Assembly: GCA_050697275.1 (NCBI GenBank)
Contig: JBOGZI010000041.1
Coordinates: 1-10,446, forward strand
Reading direction: 5' to 3'
Length of the DNA: 10,446 nucleotides
Source: JBOGZI01 sp050697275
GTDB taxonomy: Bacteria > Actinomycetota > Thermoleophilia > Solirubrobacterales > 70-9
The notes below the pieces were generated by a model. The model ran no database searches. It worked only from the letters and a program-made list of their open reading frames with translations, and had not been told where the DNA came from. A program made the translations under genes and the position numbers. Shown one piece after another: positions 1 through 6,209 of this stretch (position 1 is its first letter; each line of letters begins with the position of its first letter).

Positions 1-47
1 GCGCCGGCGGCGGCTCCGCCGGCGGCACCGGCGGCACCGGGCTGTAG
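1..47 (+). CDS. Possible 3' end of a convergent gene with a Gly-rich C-terminus (partial)
   Basis: One plus-strand frame is open from the left edge to a TAG at 45-47 and reads AGGGSAGGTGGTGL. All 14 of its sense codons end in G or C, whereas the other frames through the same bases use mixed third positions. A Gly/Thr/Ser-rich tail like this is common at the C-terminus of actinobacterial cell-envelope proteins such as class A penicillin-binding proteins, but nothing here identifies the product. The convergent layout and the hairpin that follows at 53-88 fit a gene ending here. At under 50 bases the call is weak: it could be non-coding GC-rich DNA. Confidence 0.3.
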   Translation, partial: AGGGSAGGTGGTGL

Positions 48-52
48 GTAGA

Positions 53-88
53 CGGCTTCGCCAGCGGTCCCGTCTGGTGGCGAAGCCG
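53..88. terminator. Hairpin terminator, probably bidirectional
   Basis: A perfect 11-bp inverted repeat (53-63 CGGCTTCGCCA and 78-88 TGGCGAAGCCG) encloses a 14-nt loop. It starts 2 bases past the stop of the glycosylase gene, which ends at 91, and 6 bases past the possible plus-strand stop at 47. Read on the minus strand the stem is followed by UCUACCUACAG, so there is no real U-tract. Hairpins without U-runs are common in high-GC bacteria, so a terminator shared by convergent genes is the best reading. An mRNA 3'-end stabiliser is the alternative. Confidence 0.6.
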
Positions 89-90
89 AA

Positions 91-672
91 TTACGCCGCC
101 GCTGAGACCCTCGGCCAGGGCCGCGAGACGAAGCGGCTGCCCGCCGCGCAGTAGCGCCAGGGAAGCTCGGCGGCCTTGGTGATCCCGATCCGGGTCGAGG
201 TCACGAGCTCCCGCGAGCTCCAGGCCCGGGAGGGCGGCCGCAGCTCGAAGGGCGGGGCGTCGAGGGGCGCTCCGTTCAGCCCGAGCCCCACCCCGAGCGC
301 CTGGGTCAGCTTCCCGGGCCCCGAGCAAAGCTCCTCCAGCGCCACCCCGCCCCGCCGCTCCCCCATCAGCTCGATCCCCTCGCTCGGCTCCAGGGCCCGG
401 ATCAGGACGGCGGCGGCGCTGCCCTCGGGCTCTGCGACCGCGTTGAGCAGGCTGTGGATGCCGTAGGAGAGGTAGACGTAGGCGCGGCCCGGAGGACCGA
501 AGAGCACCTCGTTGCGAGCGGTTCGCCCCACGTAGGCGTGGCAGGCGGGGTCGCTCGCGTCGTAGGCCTCGGTCTCGACGATCACGCCGGCGGCGCCGTC
601 GACCGAGAGGGTGCACCCGATCAGCTCGCGAGCGACCTCCTGGACGGAGCGCCCGTAGAAGCTGGGCCTCAT
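91..672 (-). CDS. mpg: 3-methyladenine DNA glycosylase (AAG/Mpg family)
   Basis: This 193-residue protein is a base-excision repair enzyme that removes alkylated purines such as 3-methyladenine from DNA. It matches the Pur_DNA_glyco family over its whole length. The catalytic block VIVETEAYD lies at 30-38; by comparison with human AAG, E35 is the general base and Y37 stacks against the flipped base. H45, Y67 (in YVYLSYG), N77 and R92 (in LIRALEP) match other active-site positions, and SGPGKLTQALG and a closing RFVSRP segment are typical. The ATG (670-672) overlaps the argH stop by 4 bases (ATGA), and a GGAG lies 8 bases upstream, so translation is probably coupled to argH. It is the last gene before a hairpin. 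The DNA repair role is unrelated to the biosynthetic genes upstream and probably reflects only shared transcription. Confidence 0.93.
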   Translation of the reverse strand: MRPSFYGRSVQEVARELIGCTLSVDGAAGVIVETEAYDASDPACHAYVGRTARNEVLFGPPGRAYVYLSYGIHSLLNAVAEPEGSAAAVLIRALEPSEGIELMGERRGGVALEELCSGPGKLTQALGVGLGLNGAPLDAPPFELRPPSRAWSSRELVTSTRIGITKAAELPWRYCAAGSRFVSRPWPRVSAAA

Positions 673-2039
673 CCGCGCAGCTCCGCGAGCGCCTGGCGGG
701 CCTGGTCGAGCTGCTCGCCGAGCCTGGGCCCCGAGGTGCCCCCTGCCGAAATCTTGGCCTCGATCGTCCCACCCTCGCGGAGCATCTCGCGCAGCGCCGC
801 GCGGACGCTTTCCGGGATCCCGTCCAGCTCCGCTTCCTGCAGCTCGGAGAGGCGCTTGCCCGACTCGACCGCCGTCCTCACCAAGGCGCCGACCTTCGCG
901 TGCGCCTCGCGGAAGGGAACCCCCTCCCTGACCAGCAGGTCCGCGAGGTCGGTCGCCGCGAGGAGCTCGTCCCCGGCGGCCGCCTCGAGGCGCTCTCGAT
1001 TGAAGCTGAGGCCCTCCAGCAGCCGGTCGGCGGCCTGCAGGCAGAGCTCCAGCGTGTCGGCCGCGTCGAAGACCGGCTCCTTGTCCTCCTGCAGGTCCTT
1101 GCTGTAGGCGAGCGGCAGGGCGTGCATGGTGCCGAGCAGGCCGAGCAGGTCGGCGGCGACGCGCGGCGCCTTTCCCCGCAGCAGCTCGGCAGCGTCGGGA
1201 TTCTTCTTCTGGGGCATGATGCTCGAGCCGGAGGCAAAGGAGTCGGCGGGCTCGCAGAAGCCGAACTCCTGGCTCGACCAGAGGACGATCTCGGCCCCGA
1301 GCCGGGAGAGGTGCATGGCGCAGACCGAGGCGGCGTGCAGATAGTCGAGTGCGAAGTCGCGGTTGGAGACGGCATCGAGCGAGTTGGCGTAGGGGCGCTC
1401 GAACCCGAGCTCCGCGCCGAGCACCTCGCGGTCGAGCTCCCAGTTGACGCCGGCGAGGGCGCCCGAGCCGGCCGCCAGCTCGCCCGTCGCCTGGCCGGCG
1501 GCGAAGAAGCGGCGGGTATCACGGTGGAACATCCAGAAGTAGGCGAGCAGGTGGTGGCCGAGATAGACGGGCTGGGCCCGCTGCAGGTGGGTGTAGGCGG
1601 GCACCGGCCAGTCCCGGTGCGACTCCGCCAGGCCGAGCAGCGTTTCCATCAGCTGCTCGAGCAGCGCGATCGCCCGGGCCGAGTGGGCGCGGATGAGCAG
1701 GGCCAGGTCGGTCGCCACCTGGTCGTTCCGCGAGCGCGCGGTGTGGAGCTTGCCGCCGACCGGGCCGATCAGCTCGGTGAGGCGTCGCTCGATCGCCATG
1801 TGGATGTCCTCGTCCTCGTCCGAGACCTCGAACCGCTCCTCCGCCAGCTCCCGGGCCACCTGGTCGAGCCCCTCGCTGATCCGACCCAGCTCCTCCTCGT
1901 CCAGCACGCCCAGCTGAGCGAGCGCCCTGGCGTGGGCCTTCGACTGCTCGACGTCGTAAGGCGCGAGGCGGCGGTCGAAGGAGATCGACGAGTTGATCCG
2001 CCTGAAGAGTGGATCCTGTTCTCCGCCCAGGCGTGACAT
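669..2039 (-). CDS. argH: Argininosuccinate lyase
   Basis: This enzyme splits argininosuccinate to arginine and fumarate, the last step of arginine synthesis, in the cytoplasm. The 456-residue protein is an aspartase/fumarase superfamily member. It carries SISFDRRLAPYD at 18-29, TARSRNDQV at 100-108, THLQRAQP at 150-157 and the superfamily signature GSSIMPQKKNP at 271-281, whose serine is catalytic. The C-terminal GGTSGPRLGEQL segment is also typical. The N-terminus is unusual: the usual LWGGRF motif is replaced by RLGGEQ and the preceding arm is short. The ATG at 2037-2039 lies 10 bases after the stop of the aminotransferase gene. I see no clear Shine-Dalgarno, so translational coupling is likely. 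No other arg gene is in the window. Confidence 0.95.
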   Translation of the reverse strand: MSRLGGEQDPLFRRINSSISFDRRLAPYDVEQSKAHARALAQLGVLDEEELGRISEGLDQVARELAEERFEVSDEDEDIHMAIERRLTELIGPVGGKLHTARSRNDQVATDLALLIRAHSARAIALLEQLMETLLGLAESHRDWPVPAYTHLQRAQPVYLGHHLLAYFWMFHRDTRRFFAAGQATGELAAGSGALAGVNWELDREVLGAELGFERPYANSLDAVSNRDFALDYLHAASVCAMHLSRLGAEIVLWSSQEFGFCEPADSFASGSSIMPQKKNPDAAELLRGKAPRVAADLLGLLGTMHALPLAYSKDLQEDKEPVFDAADTLELCLQAADRLLEGLSFNRERLEAAAGDELLAATDLADLLVREGVPFREAHAKVGALVRTAVESGKRLSELQEAELDGIPESVRAALREMLREGGTIEAKISAGGTSGPRLGEQLDQARQALAELRG

Positions 2040-2049
2040 GCGCGCCAGT

Positions 2050-3201
2050 CTAGGCGCGATTCAGGACCTCGCCGAGGGCGGTACAGACCCGCTCGACCTG
2101 CGCCCCGGTCATCGAGCTGAAGAAGGGCAGCGCCAGCGAGCGCTCCGCCACCCGCTCCGCCACCGGGAACTCGCCGCCCGCAAAGCCGAGCCGCTCCCGG
2201 TAGGGCGGCAGCAGGTGGATGCAGGGCAGATACGCCTTCGAGCGGATGCCCCGGTCCCCGAGCCCCGCGATCACGGCGTCGCGGTCGGTCCCGGCCGGCA
2301 GCTGTGCGCAGAAGACGAACCAGCTCCGCTTCTCCTGGCCGCGGTCCTCGGCTGGCAGGACAAGGCCTTCGGGGTCCTCGGCGCCGGCCGGGGCGGCGCC
2401 GATCCGGGTGAGGCCCTCGCGGTAGAGCGCGGCGACCTCGTCGCGGGCCTCGAGGATCCGGTCGAGCCGCTCGAGCTGGGCTACCCCGAGGGCGGCCTGC
2501 AGCTCGGTGAGCCGGTAGTTGAACCCGATCCGGTCGTGCTCGACCAGCTCCATGTCCGCCGCCCGGCCCTGGTTGCGCTCGCTCCGCGCCCTGGCGGCGC
2601 CCTCCCGGTCGGCGGTGACCAGCATCCCCCCCTCCCCAGTCGTGATCTGCTTGTTGGCGTAGAAGGCGAAGGCGGCCGGGCTGCCCGTTGAGCCGACCCG
2701 CCTGCCGCGGGAGTCGGTTGCACCCAGCGCCTGGCAGGCGTCCTCCAGGATCCCCAGCTTGCGCTCGGCGGCGAGGGCCTCCAACCGCTCGAGCTGGGCG
2801 GGATAGCCGAAGATGTGGACCGGAAGCAGCCCCGCGGTCCTCTCGCCCACCGCGGCGGCTGCGGCCTCGGGGTCGATGCAGAGCGTGACCGGGTCGACGT
2901 CACAGAAGACCGGCGTCGCCCCCTCGTACAGCAGGCAGTTGGCCGAGGCGACGAAGCTGAGCGGCGTCGTCACCACCTCGTCGCCGGCGCCCCAGCCGAG
3001 CAGGCGCACGCCGAGGTGCAGCGCCGCGGTCCCGCTGGAGACGCCGACGGCGTCCTCGGCTCCGAGCCAGCCCGCGAAGGACCGCTCGAATTCCTCCAGC
3101 TTCGGGCCGAGCGAGAGCCTGCCGGAGCGAAGCACCTCCAGCACCAGCTCCTCCTCACGACCTGTGAGCTCCGGCCGCGCGAGCGGGATCGGGTCGGGCA
3201 C
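2050..3201 (-). CDS. DegT/DnrJ/EryC1-family PLP-dependent aminotransferase
   Basis: This 383-residue fold-type I aminotransferase belongs to the family that usually aminates keto-sugars. From the GTG start the order is IPLARPEL (5-12), the PLP-phosphate loop SSGTAALHL (55-63), LEDACQALGA with D154, which should contact the pyridine nitrogen, the internal-aldimine lysine K184 in FYANKQITTGEGG, and GFNYRLTELQAALG (226-239). All are classical for the family, and all key residues are present. The GTG (3199-3201) follows the cimA stop by 2 bases, the first in-frame start giving a normal N-terminus; there is no evident Shine-Dalgarno, so coupling is likely. No sugar nucleotide genes are nearby. Its place between cimA and argH suggests either an amino-acid-related substrate or operon hitch-hiking. 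The substrate cannot be read from the sequence. Confidence 0.9.
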   Translation of the reverse strand: MPDPIPLARPELTGREEELVLEVLRSGRLSLGPKLEEFERSFAGWLGAEDAVGVSSGTAALHLGVRLLGWGAGDEVVTTPLSFVASANCLLYEGATPVFCDVDPVTLCIDPEAAAAAVGERTAGLLPVHIFGYPAQLERLEALAAERKLGILEDACQALGATDSRGRRVGSTGSPAAFAFYANKQITTGEGGMLVTADREGAARARSERNQGRAADMELVEHDRIGFNYRLTELQAALGVAQLERLDRILEARDEVAALYREGLTRIGAAPAGAEDPEGLVLPAEDRGQEKRSWFVFCAQLPAGTDRDAVIAGLGDRGIRSKAYLPCIHLLPPYRERLGFAGGEFPVAERVAERSLALPFFSSMTGAQVERVCTALGEVLNRA

Positions 3202-3203
3202 CG

Positions 3204-4835
3204 CTACGAGGTCGGGGTCCGCTCGTCGGCGCGCGCCGGATCCGGCCGGCCGGCCGCCTCGGGCTGGAACGCGTACTCGAGGGAGTCGACCAGCGCCTCC
3301 CAGGAGGCCTCGATGATGTTCTCCGAGACGCCGATCGAGCCCCACTCCCGGTCCCCGTCCGAGGAGTCGAGCAGGACCCGGGTGACCGCCCCGGTGCCGT
3401 GGTGCTCGTCGAGGATGCGGACCTTGTAGTTGGTCAGCTCGATCTCCGCGAGATGGGGATGTCGGTCGGTGATCGCGCCCCGCAGCGCCTTGTCGAGCGC
3501 GTTCACGGGGCCGTTCCCCTCGGCGCTGCGGAAATAGCGCTCGCCGTCGAGCCAGATCTTGATCGTCGCCTCGGTCTGCACCCGCCCGTCCTCGAGCTTC
3601 TCGACCAGGACGCGGAAGCCCTCCAGCCGGAAGAGCGGCTCGTAGCTGCCGGTCTCCTTCCGCAGCATCAACTCGAAGGAGGCGGCGGCCGCCTCGTAGT
3701 GATAGCCGGCGTGCTCGCGGTCCTTCAGCGTCGAGAGCGCGCTGCGCGCCTGCTCCTCCGTGAGGGGCAGGCCGGCGCGCTCGGCGCGCTCGACCAAGGT
3801 CCCCTTGCCGGAGAGCTCCGAGACGACCAGCTCGCGCTCGTTGCCGACCAGGCCGGGGTCGATGTGCTCGAAGGTGCGGGCGTCGACGTTCACCCCCGCG
3901 ACGTGCATCCCGCCCTTGTGGGCGAAGGCGTTTCGCCCCACGTAGGGCTGGTCGGGATCGGGGGTGACGTTGAGCAGCTCGTCGATGAAGTGCGCGGTCG
4001 CGGTCAACCTCGCGAGCTGCTCGTCGCTGACGCAGCGGTAGCCCATCTTCAGCTGCAGCGCCGGCAGGATCGAGGCGAGGTTGGCGTTCCCGGTGCGCTC
4101 GCCGATCCCGTTCATCGTCCCCTGCACCAGGACCGCGCCAGCTTCGACCCCGGCGAGGGAGTTGGCGACCCCGCACTCGGCGTCGTTGTGGGTGTGGACG
4201 CCGACGGTCGGGCCCTCGGCCGCGGGGTCGTCGGAGGCCGGGAGCTCCGCCACCACCGCGCGGGTGGCCTCGGAGACCTGATCGGGCAGGCTGGAGCCGT
4301 TCGTGTCGCAGAGGGTGACGTTCTCGGCGCCCGCCTCGGCCGCGGCCCGCACGCACTCGAGGGCGTAGCCGGAGTCGTCGCGGAAGCCGTCGAAGAAGTG
4401 CTCTGCGTCGTAGATCACCCGCTTGCCGGCGTCCCGGAGGAAGGCGATCGAGTCGCGGATCATCGCCAGGTTCTCCTCCCGGCTGACCTTCGTCACCTTC
4501 TCCAGGTGGAGCCCCCAGGTCTTGCCGACCAGGGTGACCACCGGCGCGAACCCCTCGGCAAGCAGCCCGAGCGCCTCGTCCTCCTCGGCGGGGAACCCCT
4601 TGCGCCGGGTCATCCCGAAGGCGCAGACGCTCGCCTGCTCGAGCTCGGTGCCGGCGAGCATCTCGAACAGCTCGAGCTCCTTCGGGTTGGACCCGAGGAA
4701 GCCGGGCTCGATGAAGTGGATGCCGAGCTCGTCGAGCCTGCGGACCACGCGGACCTTCTCGTGTGCGGACAGGGTCATTCCCTGGCCCTGCATGCCGTCG
4801 CGGAGAGTCGTGTCGTAGAGGTGAACCTGCTTCAT
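3204..4835 (-). CDS. cimA: Citramalate synthase (CimA type, DRE-TIM metallolyase)
   Basis: The enzyme condenses pyruvate with acetyl-CoA to (R)-citramalate, the entry to threonine-independent isoleucine synthesis. The 543-residue protein has a TIM-barrel domain with YDTTLRDG (7-14; R12 catalytic, D13 a metal ligand), YDAEHFFDGF (142-151), LCDTNG (175-180), the metal-binding HTHND (214-218) and QGTMNGIGERTGNANL (238-253). AFAHKGGMHV (303-312) follows, and a LeuA-type regulatory dimer domain spans about 385-523 (AEGNGPVNALD, NYKVRILD, NIIEASWEAL). It differs from typical CimA in two substrate-site stretches: DGMQGQG where DGxQxEG is usual, and IEPGFLGSNPKE where IEGGWPGSNPKD is usual. The ATG at 4835 has a GAAAGG-type Shine-Dalgarno. 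The reading frame stays open upstream to 5132, but that part lies opposite ilvE and is not coding. 2-isopropylmalate synthase is a less likely alternative. Confidence 0.85.
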   Translation of the reverse strand: MKQVHLYDTTLRDGMQGQGMTLSAHEKVRVVRRLDELGIHFIEPGFLGSNPKELELFEMLAGTELEQASVCAFGMTRRKGFPAEEDEALGLLAEGFAPVVTLVGKTWGLHLEKVTKVSREENLAMIRDSIAFLRDAGKRVIYDAEHFFDGFRDDSGYALECVRAAAEAGAENVTLCDTNGSSLPDQVSEATRAVVAELPASDDPAAEGPTVGVHTHNDAECGVANSLAGVEAGAVLVQGTMNGIGERTGNANLASILPALQLKMGYRCVSDEQLARLTATAHFIDELLNVTPDPDQPYVGRNAFAHKGGMHVAGVNVDARTFEHIDPGLVGNERELVVSELSGKGTLVERAERAGLPLTEEQARSALSTLKDREHAGYHYEAAAASFELMLRKETGSYEPLFRLEGFRVLVEKLEDGRVQTEATIKIWLDGERYFRSAEGNGPVNALDKALRGAITDRHPHLAEIELTNYKVRILDEHHGTGAVTRVLLDSSDGDREWGSIGVSENIIEASWEALVDSLEYAFQPEAAGRPDPARADERTPTS

Positions 4836-4986
4836 CGCTGCCTTTCTCGCCTTCGGGGTGTCGGTGCGACCCTTCGGTGGCTCCAAAAGGTAGAGCCGGG
4901 GTCGTCGCTGGACGGCATGAGGCCGCCCGCCACGGGGAGCTAGGCCCCCGCGGCCCCCGTAATTCGTGCGATGCAGGCGAAAGGCA
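4836..4986 (-). promoter_or_regulatory. ilvE-cimA intergenic leader, possible attenuation region
   Basis: This 151-bp gap is the longest in the run. Besides the hairpin listed separately, it holds two short minus-strand reading frames. One has 15 codons (4987-4940, MPFACIARITGAAGA); its ATG shares a base with the ilvE stop, it has two Ile codons, and its TAG falls at the hairpin loop. The other has 28 codons (4918-4832) and its TGA overlaps the cimA ATG (ATGA), but it is rich in CGA and AGG arginine codons unlike its neighbours. A direct repeat CCGAAGG occurs at 4850-4856 and 4871-4877, 21 bases apart. I cannot match the region to a known riboswitch or T-box. A role in controlling cimA is inference. 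Confidence 0.35.
4929..4954 (-). promoter_or_regulatory. Strong GC-rich RNA hairpin between ilvE and cimA
   Basis: Read as minus-strand RNA, GCCGCGGGGG (4954-4945) pairs with UCCCCGUGGC (4938-4929). This is 10 continuous pairs, two of them G-U, closed by a six-base CCUAGC loop. No U-tract follows, so it is not a classical intrinsic terminator. It could attenuate readthrough from ilvE, stabilise the ilvE 3' end, or be a stem whose folding depends on translation of the short frame that ends in its loop. The structure is visible in the sequence; its role is not. Confidence 0.5.
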
Positions 4987-5988
4987 TCAGGAGCCGACCT
5001 TACCGGACGCGGGCTCGCCGATCTCCTCGGCCTCGACGTTCTCGGGGGCGGGCTCCGCGGGAGCCTCGCCGCTCGGCTCGCCGACCGGGTCGAGCCACTC
5101 CAGGTACTCCTCGGCGCGACCGTGGAGGGCATCCTCGAACTTCGCCTGGATCACGCGGGTGATCTCGCCGGGCGGGCCCAGCTCCTGGTGGTCGATCTCG
5201 CGGATCGGCACCAGCTCCGCCGCGGTGCCGGTGAGGAAGGCCTCCTCGGCCAGGTAGAGCTCGGCTCGGGCTACGTCCCGCTCGACCACCGTGTAGCCGA
5301 GGTCGCGAGCGATCTGGATGATCGACTTGCGGGTGATCCCGTCGAGGATCGAGGAGTTGTGGCCGGGCGTGACGAGCTCGCCGTCGCGGACCACGAAGAG
5401 GTTCTCGCCGGACCCCTCGCAGACCATGCCGCGCTGGTCCAGCAGGATCGCCTCGTCGTAGCCGGCGTTGGCGGTCTCGGTCTTGGCGAGGATCGAGTTC
5501 AGATACTGGCCCGAAGCCTTTGCGTGCGGGATCAGGCTGTCGGGCGAGATCCGGCGGACCGAGGCCACCTTGGCGCGGATGCCCTTGCGCTTGCCCTCGT
5601 CGCCCAGGTAGGCACCCCAGGGCCAGACCGCGACGATCATCTCCACTGGCGCGCTGGGCGCGTAGAGGCCCATCTCGCCATACCCACGGAAGGCGAGCGG
5701 GCGGATGTAGCAGCTGCGGAAGCCGTTGCGGCGGATCAGCTCCTTGGTGGCCTCCTGGATTTCCTCGGTCGAGTGGGGAATGTCCAGGTAGTAGAGCTCG
5801 GCTGACTTGCGGAGCCTGTCGAGGTGGTCACTGTGCCGGAAGACCGCGGGTCCGCGCTCAGTGTCGTAGCAGCGGATCCCCTCGAAGACCCCGCTCCCGT
5901 AGTGGAGGCCGTGGCTGAGGACGTGCACGTTCGCCTCGTCCCAGGCGACGAACTCCCCGTTCTTCCAGATCAGCTCCGCCTTCTCCAT
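4987..5988 (-). CDS. ilvE: Branched-chain amino acid aminotransferase
   Basis: This 333-residue fold-type IV PLP enzyme performs the last step of Leu, Ile and Val synthesis, moving an amino group from glutamate to the branched 2-oxo acids. It shows HGLHYGSGVFEGIR (26-39), YIRPLAFRGYG (94-104), the PLP lysine K157 in PHAKASGQYLNS, EGSGENLFVV (191-200), ILDGITR (214-220) and FLTGTAAELVPI (251-262). This matches the bacterial IlvE class rather than D-amino acid transaminase or aminodeoxychorismate lyase. After the usual end (EEYLEWLDPVGE) the protein carries about 30 extra residues rich in Glu, Pro and Ala, probably disordered. The ATG (5986-5988) lies 33 bases after the DUF1059 stop, with no good Shine-Dalgarno. 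IlvE completes the Leu and Ile routes encoded around it. Confidence 0.95.
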   Translation of the reverse strand: MEKAELIWKNGEFVAWDEANVHVLSHGLHYGSGVFEGIRCYDTERGPAVFRHSDHLDRLRKSAELYYLDIPHSTEEIQEATKELIRRNGFRSCYIRPLAFRGYGEMGLYAPSAPVEMIVAVWPWGAYLGDEGKRKGIRAKVASVRRISPDSLIPHAKASGQYLNSILAKTETANAGYDEAILLDQRGMVCEGSGENLFVVRDGELVTPGHNSSILDGITRKSIIQIARDLGYTVVERDVARAELYLAEEAFLTGTAAELVPIREIDHQELGPPGEITRVIQAKFEDALHGRAEEYLEWLDPVGEPSGEAPAEPAPENVEAEEIGEPASGKVGS

Positions 5989-6021
5989 TGGGCCGGAAGT
6001 ATGCCCGATCAGCCGCTCGGC

Positions 6022-6180
6022 TCAGGCGTCCTGCGCCTGTGCAAGCAGCTGCTCATCGCTGATCTTGTCCTTCATGTCGGGGTGCGACTCGTCGATGTGC
6101 TTGTGCGCCTGCGCCAGCAGGTCCTCGTCGTTCTCACCGCGGACCGTGTAGCCGCAGTCGCAGTTGATCACTCTCGCCAT
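6022..6180 (-). CDS. DUF1059 small protein
   Basis: This 52-residue protein begins MARVINCDCGYTVRGENDED and ends in LLAQAQDA. It matches the DUF1059 family of small, mostly actinobacterial proteins: an N-terminal CxCGY strand segment followed by a helix with the pattern AHKHIDESHPDM. C7, C9, H26, H28 and H33 could form a metal site, but that is inference. There is no signal peptide or membrane segment. The start is secure: AAGGAGG lies exactly 6 bases before the ATG, the best ribosome site in the window with that of leuC. A promoter-like element sits just upstream. The family has no established function. Its place between leuB and ilvE may mean co-expression only. Confidence 0.9.
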   Translation of the reverse strand: MARVINCDCGYTVRGENDEDLLAQAHKHIDESHPDMKDKISDEQLLAQAQDA

Positions 6181-6186
6181 CGTTCG

Positions 6187-6193
6187 CCTCCTT
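6187..6193 (-). promoter_or_regulatory. Ribosome binding site of the DUF1059 gene
   Basis: The minus strand reads AAGGAGG, a full anti-16S match, 6 bases before the ATG at 6180. This fixes the start of the small gene and suggests high translation compared with its coupled neighbours. Confidence 0.9.
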
Positions 6194-6209
6194 GTCGGTT
6201 GCGCGCGCG

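Noticed and set aside
6..40. GGC-GGC-ACC repeats as a tandem repeat element
   Set aside because: The units are few and imperfect and are explained by Gly and Thr codons of a possible coding tail.
900..2036. 378-codon plus-strand frame opposite argH
   Set aside because: It is antisense to a complete argH with the GSSIMPQKKNP signature; its product has biased composition and no family match.
3202..4356. 385-residue extension upstream of the DegT aminotransferase, which would make a 768-residue fusion
   Set aside because: The extension is an out-of-frame reading of cimA with an Arg/Gly-rich product; the aminotransferase starts normally at the GTG at 3201.
3399..4943. 514-codon open frame on the plus strand opposite cimA
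   Set aside because: It lies antisense to a gene with full family motifs, its product is low-complexity and matches no family I know, and long antisense frames are expected in GC-rich coding DNA.
4836..5132. N-terminal extension of cimA upstream of 4835
   Set aside because: The extra residues are Arg/Ser/Pro-rich, run into ilvE on the same strand in another frame, and precede the normal MKQVHLYDTTLRDG start that has its own Shine-Dalgarno.
5998..6003. Possible -10 box CATACT just before ilvE, giving a near-leaderless transcript
   Set aside because: The hexamer fits, but no convincing -35 lies at the right distance, so it is too weak to list as a promoter.
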